DNA of 64,000 bases from Promicromonospora iranensis (lineage in GTDB: Bacteria; Actinomycetota; Actinomycetes; Actinomycetales; Cellulomonadaceae). Below are positions 32,847 through 39,527 of this stretch, one piece after another. The translations under genes were made by a program, and so were the position numbers. The notes under the pieces are model-generated. The model saw only the letters and a list, made by a program, of their open reading frames with translations. It had not been told where the DNA came from and searched no databases. The DNA lies in assembly GCF_028994775.1 (NCBI RefSeq), contig NZ_JAJQMN010000007.1, forward strand, positions 62,001 through 126,000, read 5' to 3'. Position 1 is the stretch's first letter; each line of letters begins with the position of its first letter.

Positions 32847-34268
32847 GTGACCGACGACCGCACCGCACAGACCCTCCGCTCGATCGCCCCCTACCTGGCC
32901 GACTGGGCCGCGTTCCAGGCCGACTACCACGGCATGCCCGGCCTGCAGCTGGCCGTGGGCCGCCGCGGCGAGATCTTCGTCGACCTCGCCTGGGGCAAGG
33001 CGAACCTCGAGACGGGGGAGGACCTCACCAGCGACCACCTGTTCCGCGTCGCGTCCCACTCCAAGACGTTCACCACCGTCATGGTGATGCAGCTCGTCGA
33101 GCGCGGAGAGCTGCGCCTCGACGACACCGTCGGCGCGCTCGTCCCGGAGCTCGACGGCTCGGGCGCCGCCGCGATCACCGTCCGGGAGCTGCTCGGCCAC
33201 CAGGCGGGCATCATCCGCGACTCGTCCGACGGCGACTTCTGGCAGCACCAGCGGCCCTTCCTCGACCGCGAGCAGGTGCTGGAGTGCGTGCGCACCGAGG
33301 GCATCGTGTTCGAGCCGAACGAGCACTTCAAGTACACGAACATCGGCTACAGCCTGCTCGGCATCATCATCGAGCAGGTCACCGGCAAGACGTACGACGA
33401 GGTGGCGCGTGCCGCCGTGATCGAACCCCTGAGCCTGACCCGCACCGGGACCGAGCTCGATCCCGAGCGCGCCGCCGAGTACGCGGCCGGCCACACCGGC
33501 CGGATCGTGCACGGCGACACCCGCCGTGTCATCCCGCACGTCGACACGCGCGCCATGGCCGCCGCCACCGGCTGGTACTCCACCGCGCTCGAGATGGTGC
33601 GCTACGGCACCACACACGTGTTCGGTGACACGACGCTGCTCACCGACAGGAGCAAGCGCCTCGTGCAGCGCCAGGAGTCCACCGTCACGGTCCGCGGCAA
33701 GGAGCTCGGCAGGTACGGCGTCGGCATCGAGCTCGGCAAGGTCGGCGACCGCGAGCTCGTCGGACACTCGGGCGGCTACCCCGGCCACATCACCCGCACC
33801 TGGATCGACCCCGTCGACGGGCTCGTCGTCTCCGCCCTGACCAACGCCGTCGACGGCATCGCCACCCAGATCGCGGGCGGCGTCATCCAGATCATCAACC
33901 TGGCGCTCGCGGCCGCGGAGGAGGTCGCGGCGTCCGGCCTGGCGGGCACGGGTGGGGACCCGTTGCCGCCCGTCCCGACGGACGCGCCCTTCGGGCGCTT
34001 CGCCAACCTCTGGGGCGTGGTCGACGTCGTGGACCTCGGCGGGATCGTGCACACGATCAACCCGCGCTCCCCGCAGCCGGTCGAGGTCGCGCAGCGGTTC
34101 CTGCTGTCGGACGGACGCCTCGCGCAGGAGTCCGTCGCCGGTTTCGGCACGGTCGGCGAGCCGGTCCAGGTCGAGCGGGACGCCGACGGTGCGATCGTCG
34201 CCGTCCGGCTCGGTGCGATGACGGCGTGGCCGGTCGAGGAGTTCCGGGCGCGCGTGCTCAGCCGGTAG
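32847..34268 (+). CDS. beta-lactamase-family serine hydrolase
   Basis: 473 residues, class C beta-lactamase/esterase fold. Catalytic S-x-x-K is in FRVASHSKTFTTVM (S-H-S-K, about 70), Y-x-N in HFKYTNIGYSLLG (about 160) and the third motif near VGHSGGYPGH (HSGG, about 307). No signal peptide is seen, so the enzyme is probably cytoplasmic. A C-terminal beta-domain of about 120 residues follows (LWGVVDVVDLGGIVHTINP). Substrate unknown: esterase or D-aminopeptidase-like rather than antibiotic hydrolysis. GTG 32847. The gene stands alone between the biotin operon and HxlR. Confidence 0.87.
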   Translation: MTDDRTAQTLRSIAPYLADWAAFQADYHGMPGLQLAVGRRGEIFVDLAWGKANLETGEDLTSDHLFRVASHSKTFTTVMVMQLVERGELRLDDTVGALVPELDGSGAAAITVRELLGHQAGIIRDSSDGDFWQHQRPFLDREQVLECVRTEGIVFEPNEHFKYTNIGYSLLGIIIEQVTGKTYDEVARAAVIEPLSLTRTGTELDPERAAEYAAGHTGRIVHGDTRRVIPHVDTRAMAAATGWYSTALEMVRYGTTHVFGDTTLLTDRSKRLVQRQESTVTVRGKELGRYGVGIELGKVGDRELVGHSGGYPGHITRTWIDPVDGLVVSALTNAVDGIATQIAGGVIQIINLALAAAEEVAASGLAGTGGDPLPPVPTDAPFGRFANLWGVVDVVDLGGIVHTINPRSPQPVEVAQRFLLSDGRLAQESVAGFGTVGEPVQVERDADGAIVAVRLGAMTAWPVEEFRARVLSR

Positions 34269-34279
34269 GCGCATCCCGG

Positions 34280-34301
34280 CGCGTTCGTCGGCCGGAACGC
34301 G
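34280..34301. terminator. hairpin between convergent hydrolase and HxlR genes
   Basis: CGCGTTC (34280-34286) and GAACGCG (34295-34301) form a 7-bp stem with an 8-nt loop in the 64-bp convergent gap. No T-tract, as usual at this GC content; it probably works in both directions. Confidence 0.5.
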
Positions 34302-34332
34302 GGGAGAACCGGCTCCCGGCGTAGGCGAGCAG

Positions 34333-34791
34333 TTATCCGGCCGCCGCGCCGGGGCCGGGCAAGACGTCGACGTCGGTGGCGTGCATCGGCTGCCCGCACA
34401 CGGAGCAGTGCAGCTCGACGTGACTGAACTCGCCGCAGGCGTGGTGCCGGTGGAGTGCGGGCGGGCCTGCCTCGCCGGCAGTCCACCGGTCGCCCCAGCC
34501 CACCATCACCAGCAGCAGGTCGCAGAGTTCCTCGCCCTTCGTGGTGAGCGTGTACTCGTGACGCGGTGGTCGGCTCGAGTACTGCTGCCGTGCCAGCACG
34601 CCCTTCTCGACCAGCCACTTCAGCCGTTCGGCCAGCACCTTGCGGGAGATGCCCAGGTCTTGCTGGAGCGCGTCGAACCGGGTGATGCCGACGTAGACGT
34701 CCCGCAGGATCAGTGGCGACCAGGGCTCCCCGATGACGTCCAACGTCCGGGCGATCGAGCAGGCCATGTCGCCAAAACGGGTTCGCTGCAT
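34333..34791 (-). CDS. HxlR-family transcription regulator
   Basis: 152 residues. The HxlR winged helix is CSIARTLDVIGEPWSPLILR then DVYVGITRFDALQQDLGISR and KVLAERLKWLVEKGVL, followed by HEYTLTTKGEELCDLLLVM. The C-terminal extension holds HRHHACGEFSHVELHCSVCG, a Cys/His set (C, C-x-x-C) that could bind zinc or sense thiols or oxidants. Divergent from a DUF899/PNPOx operon, with inverted AGTTCCTT-type half-sites between (34811-34864). Likely regulates that operon and itself. Confidence 0.92.
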   Translation of the reverse strand: MQRTRFGDMACSIARTLDVIGEPWSPLILRDVYVGITRFDALQQDLGISRKVLAERLKWLVEKGVLARQQYSSRPPRHEYTLTTKGEELCDLLLVMVGWGDRWTAGEAGPPALHRHHACGEFSHVELHCSVCGQPMHATDVDVLPGPGAAAG

Positions 34792-34810
34792 GGCGCCAGC
34801 CTACGCAATT

Positions 34811-34864
34811 GAGTTGCCTCAAGGAACTCACTCGACCTAGCCTGAACTGGTTAGTTCCTTCAAG
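34811..34864. promoter_or_regulatory. candidate HxlR operator
   Basis: GAGTTGCCTCAAGGAACTC (34811-34829) is an inverted repeat with 9-bp arms (7 of 9 matching). A third half-site, AGTTCCTT, recurs at 34853-34860. All lie between the divergent HxlR and DUF899 starts in a locally AT-richer stretch. Matching half-sites support a single dimeric regulator; identity is inferred from position. Confidence 0.6.
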
Positions 34865-34888
34865 AGACCATGCGTGAGGGAGATAGCC

Positions 34889-35566
34889 GTGAACCAACCC
34901 CGAACTGTCTCGCCGTCGGAGTGGAGGACCGCGCTGGACGCATTGCGGGCGCGGGAGAAGGCGCACACCAGGGCGGGGGACGCGCTGGCCGCTCAGCGGC
35001 GCCGGATGCCGATGGTCAGGATCGACAAGGAGTACAGCTTCGAAGGGCCGGACGGCCAGGTGAGCCTGGTCGACCTCTTCGAAGGACGGAACCAGCTCAT
35101 CACCTACTGCTTCATGTGGCACGACCCCGACGACGTCTGCTCGGGATGCTCGATGTTCACCGACAACATCGGGCACCTGGCACACCTGCATGCGCGGGAC
35201 ACCTCGCTGGCGCTGGTCTCCCGCGGCCCGCTCGGCGAGATCCTCCCGTTCAAGGAACGGATGGGCTGGAACATCCCGTGGGTCTCGTCGCTCGGCAGCG
35301 ACTTCAACGACGACATGGATGCAGGCGACGGATTCGCGCTGAACGTCTTCCTGCGCGACGGCGGCACCGTGTACCGCACCTATGCCACCACCGGCAGGGG
35401 CGTCGAACAGCTCGGCAGCAGCTGGAGCTTCCTCGACCTGACTCCCTTCGGCAGACAGGAGGACTGGGAGGACTCGCCGGAGGGCCGGCCCCGGACCGCG
35501 CCGTACGAGTGGTGGCGCCTGCACGACGAGTACGAGGCCGCACCAGCACGAGGAGGCGCGCAGTGA
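34889..35566 (+). CDS. DUF899 thioredoxin-like protein
   Basis: About 225 residues of the DUF899 family (thioredoxin-like fold): KAHTRAGDALAAQRRRMPMV, EYSFEGPDGQVSLVDLFEGR, FMWHDPDDVCSGCSMFTDN (C-x-x-C in the thioredoxin active-site position), LVSRGPLGEILPFKERMGW and FLRDGGTVYRTYATTGRGVE. Family function is not established; members are often oxidative-stress associated. Start at GTG 34889 because GAGGGAG is 6 nt upstream; ATG 34870 belongs to another frame. Coupled to the next gene by a GTGA overlap and probably repressed by HxlR. Confidence 0.88.
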   Translation: MNQPRTVSPSEWRTALDALRAREKAHTRAGDALAAQRRRMPMVRIDKEYSFEGPDGQVSLVDLFEGRNQLITYCFMWHDPDDVCSGCSMFTDNIGHLAHLHARDTSLALVSRGPLGEILPFKERMGWNIPWVSSLGSDFNDDMDAGDGFALNVFLRDGGTVYRTYATTGRGVEQLGSSWSFLDLTPFGRQEDWEDSPEGRPRTAPYEWWRLHDEYEAAPARGGAQ

Positions 35567-36081
35567 CCGGCGGGAGCCCCACCGCCGAGCTGCTGTTCGA
35601 CGAGCGGGACGCGACACCGATGAGCACGGACGAGGCGACGGTGAAACCGTGGCACGAGGCACGCGCATGCCTGGAGTCGGCGCCCAAGGCGTGGCTCTCG
35701 ACGGTGCGGCCGGACGGACGTGCCCACGCCATGCCGCTGATGCCGGTCTGGGTGGACGACGCGCCGGTCTTCGCCACGCGCCCGACGTCCCGCAAGGCGA
35801 AGAACCTGGCCCGCAACCACCACTGCGTCATCACGGTCTCCGACGACACCCTCGATCTCGTGGTCGAAGGTGAGGTCACGCAAGTGCGGGCGGAGTCCGA
35901 GCTGCGCCGTGTGGCGGCAGCTTTCATGGCCAAGTACGGCTGGGAGTTCACGGTCCGCGACGGCAACGTGTACGATAGCGGTCTTCCTGGCTCGCCCGAG
36001 TACGGCTTCTACAGGGTGACCCCGATCCGCGCCTTCGGCTACGGCTCCGACGGGCTCACGGCCACCCGCTGGCGGTTCTGA
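35563..36081 (+). CDS. pyridoxamine 5'-phosphate oxidase-like flavin protein
   Basis: 172 residues, split-barrel PNPOx/F420-dependent reductase-like fold: APKAWLSTVRPDGRAHAMPL with MPVWVDDAPVFATRPTSRKA (FMN or F420 phosphate-binding strand), KNLARNHHCVITVSDDTLDL, VVEGEVTQVR and the C-terminal RVTPIRAFGYG. Cofactor is likely FMN, FAD or F420; F420 is plausible in Actinobacteria but not proven. GTG 35563 overlaps the DUF899 stop and follows AGGAGG by about 6 nt. Operon with a DUF899 protein under HxlR. Confidence 0.85.
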   Translation: MTGGSPTAELLFDERDATPMSTDEATVKPWHEARACLESAPKAWLSTVRPDGRAHAMPLMPVWVDDAPVFATRPTSRKAKNLARNHHCVITVSDDTLDLVVEGEVTQVRAESELRRVAAAFMAKYGWEFTVRDGNVYDSGLPGSPEYGFYRVTPIRAFGYGSDGLTATRWRF

Positions 36082-36087
36082 CGACCG

Positions 36088-36106
36088 GCCCGGCCGTCGG
36101 CCGGGC
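36088..36106 (+). terminator. GC-rich hairpin after the PNPOx-like gene
   Basis: GCCCGGCC (36088-36095) and GGCCGGGC (36099-36106) form an 8-bp perfect stem with a 3-nt loop, 6 nt after the stop. No T-tract. Confidence 0.55.
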
Positions 36107-36194
36107 GACGAAGTCACGGCAGATGGTCACGGTTCGGCTCGACCACAGCCAAGGTCTTCGGGTGAGTGCGCCGCCGTCGCGGTAGCGTAACCAG

Positions 36195-37085
36195 GTGACT
36201 TTCAACGAGGGCGGTCAGTTCGAGGGTGGCCGGGTCCGCAAGGGCGGCGGACGCCGCGGCGCCGTCGCCGTGGGTGGCGGAGGCGGCGTCGCGATCGTCA
36301 TCGCGCTGGTCTACATGCTGGTGACGGGCAACAGCCCGACGGACATCCTCGGCGGCACGACGTCGGGCGGCCAGGGAACCGGCGAGACGGGTTACATCGG
36401 GGAGTGCACGGCCGAGGAGGCCAACAGCGGCCCGGAGTGCCGCCTGAACGCCGCCGTGCAGTCGCTCGACGCCTACTGGGAGACCACCCTCCCGGAGCAG
36501 GGCGGGGTCGAGTACCAGCTGCCGGAGGTCGTGAGCTTCACTGACGCCGTCGACACGGGCTGCGGCTCGGCGACGTCGGCCACGGGGCCGTTCTACTGCC
36601 CGGCCGACATGACCGTCTACGAGGACCTCGCGTTCTACGACCAGCTGTCCAGCCAGTTCGGCGCCAAGGGCGGGCCGCTCGCCGAGATGTACGTGACGGC
36701 GCACGAGTTCGGACACCACATCGAGAACCAGCTCGGGCTGTTCGAGCGGGCGGACCGCTCGGGCACCGGCCCCGAGTCCGACTCGGTGCGCATCGAGCTG
36801 ATGGCCGACTGCCTCGCGGGCATGTGGGCGGGCACAGCCGCCACGACCGAGGACCCGGACACGGGCGTCCCGTTCCTCGAACCGATCACGCGGCCCGAGC
36901 TGGAGCAGGCGCTCTCGGCAGCGGCGGCCGTCGGTGACGACAACATCCAGCGGAGGTCGGGCGGCGACGTGAACCCCGAGGCGTTCTCGCACGGATCGAG
37001 CGAGCAGCGCGTCAAGTGGTTCGGCATCGGCTACAACGGCGGCACCATCCAGGACTGCAACGCGCTGGACGCGTCGTCGCTGTAG
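36195..37085 (+). CDS. YpfJ-type neutral zinc metallopeptidase
   Basis: 296 residues. A Gly/Arg-rich cytoplasmic N terminus (FEGGRVRKGGGRRGAV) is followed by one TM segment (VAIVIALVYMLVTG, about 33-47). The extracytoplasmic domain has HEFGHHIENQLG (HExxH, about 173) and the downstream ELMADCLAGMWAG (third Glu/Asp ligand region), the signature of the zinc_peptidase/YpfJ family. Substrate unknown. GTG 36195 start. The gene's end contains the -35 region of the attenuator transcript that follows. Confidence 0.92.
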   Translation: MTFNEGGQFEGGRVRKGGGRRGAVAVGGGGGVAIVIALVYMLVTGNSPTDILGGTTSGGQGTGETGYIGECTAEEANSGPECRLNAAVQSLDAYWETTLPEQGGVEYQLPEVVSFTDAVDTGCGSATSATGPFYCPADMTVYEDLAFYDQLSSQFGAKGGPLAEMYVTAHEFGHHIENQLGLFERADRSGTGPESDSVRIELMADCLAGMWAGTAATTEDPDTGVPFLEPITRPELEQALSAAAAVGDDNIQRRSGGDVNPEAFSHGSSEQRVKWFGIGYNGGTIQDCNALDASSL

Positions 37086-37094
37086 ACATACGGT
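37066..37094 (+). promoter_or_regulatory. candidate promoter of the thrS leader
   Basis: TGGACG (37066-37071) and TACGGT (37089-37094, TANNNT) are 17 bp apart. A start 7 nt after the -10 is the A of the leader ATG at 37101, so the leader peptide would be leaderless, a common arrangement in Actinobacteria. Prediction only. Confidence 0.5.
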
Positions 37095-37100
37095 TGGCGC

Positions 37101-37151
37101 ATGCACCTCAGCGCACGCACGACGACGCCGGACCCCTCCGGCGCGCGCTGA
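37101..37151 (+). CDS. threonine-rich attenuator leader peptide
   Basis: A 16-codon frame, MHLSARTTTPDPSGAR, with three consecutive ACG threonine codons (37119-37127) lies directly upstream of a terminator hairpin and a threonyl-tRNA synthetase gene. The last Thr codon ends at the base of leader segment 1. Stalling of a ribosome on uncharged tRNA-Thr would cover segment 1. Peptide itself has no other expected function. Confidence 0.82.
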   Translation: MHLSARTTTPDPSGAR

Positions 37152-37203
37152 CACTGCACTCAGCAACCCAGGCCCCGGAGCTCGCTCCGGGGCCTTTGTC
37201 TTG
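37127..37203 (+). promoter_or_regulatory. transcription attenuator of the thrS-like gene
   Basis: Segments 1 and 2: GCCGGA (37127-37132) pairs with TCCGGC (37137-37142). Segments 3 and 4: GGCCCCGGAG (37171-37180), loop CTCG, CTCCGGGGCC (37185-37194), then TTTGTCTT, a perfect 10-bp intrinsic terminator. The alternative 2:3 pairing is CTCCGG (37136-37141) with CCGGAG (37175-37180), which would break the terminator. This is the classic trp/thr-leader logic: Thr starvation stalls the ribosome at 37119-37127, frees segment 2 and gives readthrough. All pairings are read from the sequence; regulation is inference. Confidence 0.83.
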
Positions 37204-37218
37204 CCCGGCACCGGGGCG

Positions 37219-37237
37219 GCTCCTCCATCGAAGGAGC
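37219..37237 (+). promoter_or_regulatory. hairpin over the thrS-like ribosome site
   Basis: GCTCCT (37219-37224) can pair with AGGAGC (37232-37237), hiding the Shine-Dalgarno AAGGAG of the gene starting at 37242. It suggests a second, translational layer of control. Confidence 0.45.
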
Positions 37238-37241
37238 AACC

Positions 37242-38555
37242 ATGAACGACGCTGTCACCCTTGATCACCGCGAGCTCGGCCGCGACATGCGGATCTTCGA
37301 GTCGAGCCCGCTCGTCGGTCCCGGCCTGCCGCTGTGGCTGCCTGCCGGCGCGGCGGTGCGCTACGAGCTGGAGCAGTACGCCCGCGAGGTGGCGCTGCGC
37401 ACCGGCTGCGAACCCGTGTACTCGCCGGTGCTCGGCAAGCGGTCGCTGTTCGAGCGGTCGGGCCACTGGGCCAAGTTCGCGGACGACATGTTCCCACCCA
37501 TGGTCATCGACGGCGCCGGGCCCGACGCCGACCCGCTCGTGCTCCGCCCCGCCAACTGCCCGCACCACGCGCAGATCTACGCGTCCGAGCCGCGCTCGTA
37601 CCGGGACCTGCCCGTGCGGTACTCCGAGCTGGCGCCGATGTTCCGTGCGGAACGGTCCGGCGTGCTGTCCGGGCTGAGCCGCGTGCGGCAGATCAACCTC
37701 GACGACGCGCACGTGTTCTGCCGTCCCGACCAGGTGGCCGACGAGGTGCGTGTCGCGTTGTCCGCCGTCCTGGAGGTGCTCGACACCCTGGGCATCGAGG
37801 TGTTGTACCTGCGGCTGTCGGGCCGGGACGACTCGGGCAGGTGGCTCGGCGCGCCCGAGCAGTGGGCCGCGGCGGAGGAGGCGCTCCGGGCGGTGCTGGC
37901 CGAGCTGGCGGCGCCCGCCGGGCTGGACTGGCACGCCGAACCGGGCGAGGCCGCCTTCTACGGGCCCAAGATCGACGTCCAGGTGCTCGACGCGCGCGGG
38001 CACGAGGAGACCCTCGCGACCGTGCAGCTCGACTTCAACCAGCCCGAGCGGTTCGACCTGACCTACGTCGCGGCCTCCGGCGCGCGGGAGCGCGTGGTGA
38101 TGATCCACCGCGGCACCGTCGGAGCGATGGAGCGCATGGTCGCGTTCCTCCTGGAGCGGCATGCCGGACGGCTGCCGTTCTGGCTCGCGCCCGTGCAGGT
38201 CTGTCTGCTGCCGGTGGCCGACCGGCCGGCAGCTGCAGGGCAGGGTGAGGGGCAGGGTGACGGGCAGGGCGTCGGTAGCTTGGTGGTCGACAGGGTCGAC
38301 GAGCTGGCCGCCGACCTGCGCGCCCGGGGTCTGCGCGTGCGTGTCGAGCGGGAGGGGTCGCTCGGCAACCGGATCCGCCTGGCCCGGAAGAGCCGGGACG
38401 CGCTGCTGGGCGTGCTCGGGCCACGCGAGATCGAGGCGGGGGTGCTCGCGGTGACCGATCCCGGGTCGGGCGTGAAGACCTCCGTACCGCTCTCCGCGCT
38501 GGGGGACAGGCTTGCGGAGGCGGCTCGGCGGCGTTCGGCGCGCGTCGTGTGGTGA
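37242..38555 (+). CDS. thrS: short threonyl-tRNA synthetase (no TGS or editing domain)
   Basis: 437 residues corresponding only to the catalytic and anticodon-binding parts of ThrRS; full enzymes are about 640-690. Class II motifs: GLPLWLPAGAAVRYELE (motif 1 region), PVRYSELAPMFRAERSGVLS (motif 2) and VMIHRGTVGAMERMVAFLLE (motif 3). The three zinc ligands are visible: Cys in LRPANCPHHAQIY, His in DDAHVFC, His in MIHRG. An anticodon domain follows (VCLLPVADRP, RVRVEREGSLGNRIRLARKS) with an unusual Gly/Gln insert (GQGEGQGDGQGVG). Without the editing domain it may misacylate Ser. Probably an inducible second ThrRS, controlled by the leader attenuator. Confidence 0.9.
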   Translation: MNDAVTLDHRELGRDMRIFESSPLVGPGLPLWLPAGAAVRYELEQYAREVALRTGCEPVYSPVLGKRSLFERSGHWAKFADDMFPPMVIDGAGPDADPLVLRPANCPHHAQIYASEPRSYRDLPVRYSELAPMFRAERSGVLSGLSRVRQINLDDAHVFCRPDQVADEVRVALSAVLEVLDTLGIEVLYLRLSGRDDSGRWLGAPEQWAAAEEALRAVLAELAAPAGLDWHAEPGEAAFYGPKIDVQVLDARGHEETLATVQLDFNQPERFDLTYVAASGARERVVMIHRGTVGAMERMVAFLLERHAGRLPFWLAPVQVCLLPVADRPAAAGQGEGQGDGQGVGSLVVDRVDELAADLRARGLRVRVEREGSLGNRIRLARKSRDALLGVLGPREIEAGVLAVTDPGSGVKTSVPLSALGDRLAEAARRRSARVVW

Positions 38556-38561
38556 GCGGTT

Positions 38562-38580
38562 GGTCTCGACAGGTTCGACC
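38562..38580. repeat. dispersed palindromic repeat, intergenic copy
   Basis: GGTCTCGACAGGTTCGACC, 7 nt after the thrS-like stop, in the 40-bp convergent gap. Same family as 25688-25706 and 58795-58811. It could act as a weak hairpin terminator. Confidence 0.55.
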
Positions 38581-38595
38581 TGCGGTGGGTCGGGC

Positions 38596-39348
38596 TCAGG
38601 CGGCCCAGGTGCGGTGGTCCCGAGCCGCCAGGTGGACGATCTCCAGCTCGCGCTCCGTGAGCATCGGCTGACGGCTCTCGAGCCACGGCACCAGCTCGTC
38701 GGCTGTGAGCACCTCGACGCCGTCGCGCGGCCCTTCCACGCGGGGCTGGTCGGTCCGGACGAACACGATCAGCGGCTGCACGGTGACCGGTACGCGTGTC
38801 GCGCGGTCCAGGATCTGCTGGGTGCGGGCAGCGGCGTACAGGGCGGTGTCGGCGGTGATGTCGTGGCCCGGACGGTACACGCTCTGGATGGTGTAGACGC
38901 CGGAGGGGCCGATCACGAGCTGGTCGAGCTCGACGGCGTCCGTGCGCTGCATCCAGCCCGGCGAAGGCCGCTGCAGGGAGCCCGTCGTCGGGCGCTGCAG
39001 CGAGCCCGTCGGAGGGCGCAGCCCTGAGTCGGTCAAGGGCTCCATACGGATCGAGTGGAGGACGCGCCAGACGGGCCGGTGGGCCACGAGCTCCCAGAGC
39101 TCCTGGGCGACGGCCCTCGCGCCGGCGATCCGACGGCTCAGGGCGCGGTGCCGCTCGTCGGGCTGTCCGCTGAGCCGGCCCCGCAGGATCGCGGAGGCAT
39201 GCTCCCGGGAGTAGGCGCGACGTTCGTCGATGAGGTGCTTGGCCGGCCGGTTGTTGCTCAGGTCATCCCCGCGGGCCAGGCGGCCGGTGCGGAGATTGGG
39301 TAGTGCGTCGGCGATGGTGACGGGAACGCTGGGGGAGTCGGTGCCCAT
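38596..39348 (-). CDS. NERD-domain-like protein
   Basis: 250 residues. After helical N-terminal sequence (ERRAYSREHASAILRGRL) the core resembles a nuclease-related NERD domain: WRVLHSIRMEPL, ELDQLVIGPSGVYTIQSVYR (D-x-x-V-I-G-P-x-G-V-x-x-I) and VQPLIVFVRTDQ. It ends with VLTADELVPWLESRQPMLTE. A lysine usually follows the I-x-S/T-K strand of NERD; here it is QSVYR, so nuclease activity is doubtful. A short internal repeat (TGSLQRP twice) sits in the loop before the core. Role unknown. Confidence 0.72.
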   Translation of the reverse strand: MGTDSPSVPVTIADALPNLRTGRLARGDDLSNNRPAKHLIDERRAYSREHASAILRGRLSGQPDERHRALSRRIAGARAVAQELWELVAHRPVWRVLHSIRMEPLTDSGLRPPTGSLQRPTTGSLQRPSPGWMQRTDAVELDQLVIGPSGVYTIQSVYRPGHDITADTALYAAARTQQILDRATRVPVTVQPLIVFVRTDQPRVEGPRDGVEVLTADELVPWLESRQPMLTERELEIVHLAARDHRTWAA

Positions 39349-39527
39349 GATCGGACGGTACGTCCGACAGCCTGGAGCCGCGCGTTCTGGCGGTAAAACG
39401 TGGCTCGGATCACCCGCTACCCCGCCCGTCGCGCACCCGGCCGGGCCCGATGGTGCGCGGTCGGCAGTCCGTCACATGATCGGTAGCTCGGAATGCCGAC
39501 TACCTGACGAACTACCGACCACCACGG

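Noticed and set aside
32847-34268. Antibiotic-resistance beta-lactamase
   Set aside because: SxxK and YxN fit the fold, but there is no signal peptide and the extra C-terminal domain is typical of esterase or peptidase relatives.
37086-37241. T-box riboswitch before the threonyl-tRNA synthetase
   Set aside because: No T-box sequence or long stem I; the short leader peptide with Thr codons and the three-way pairing explain the region better.
36114-38162. Very long open frames on the opposite strand of thrS/metallopeptidase, and similar ones at 40985-43285 (+), 20619-22871 (-) and 56980-60009 (-)
   Set aside because: Shadow frames of high-GC genes: Arg/Gly/Val-rich, no domain motifs, no ribosome sites, and each fully covered by a gene with clear family motifs on the other strand.
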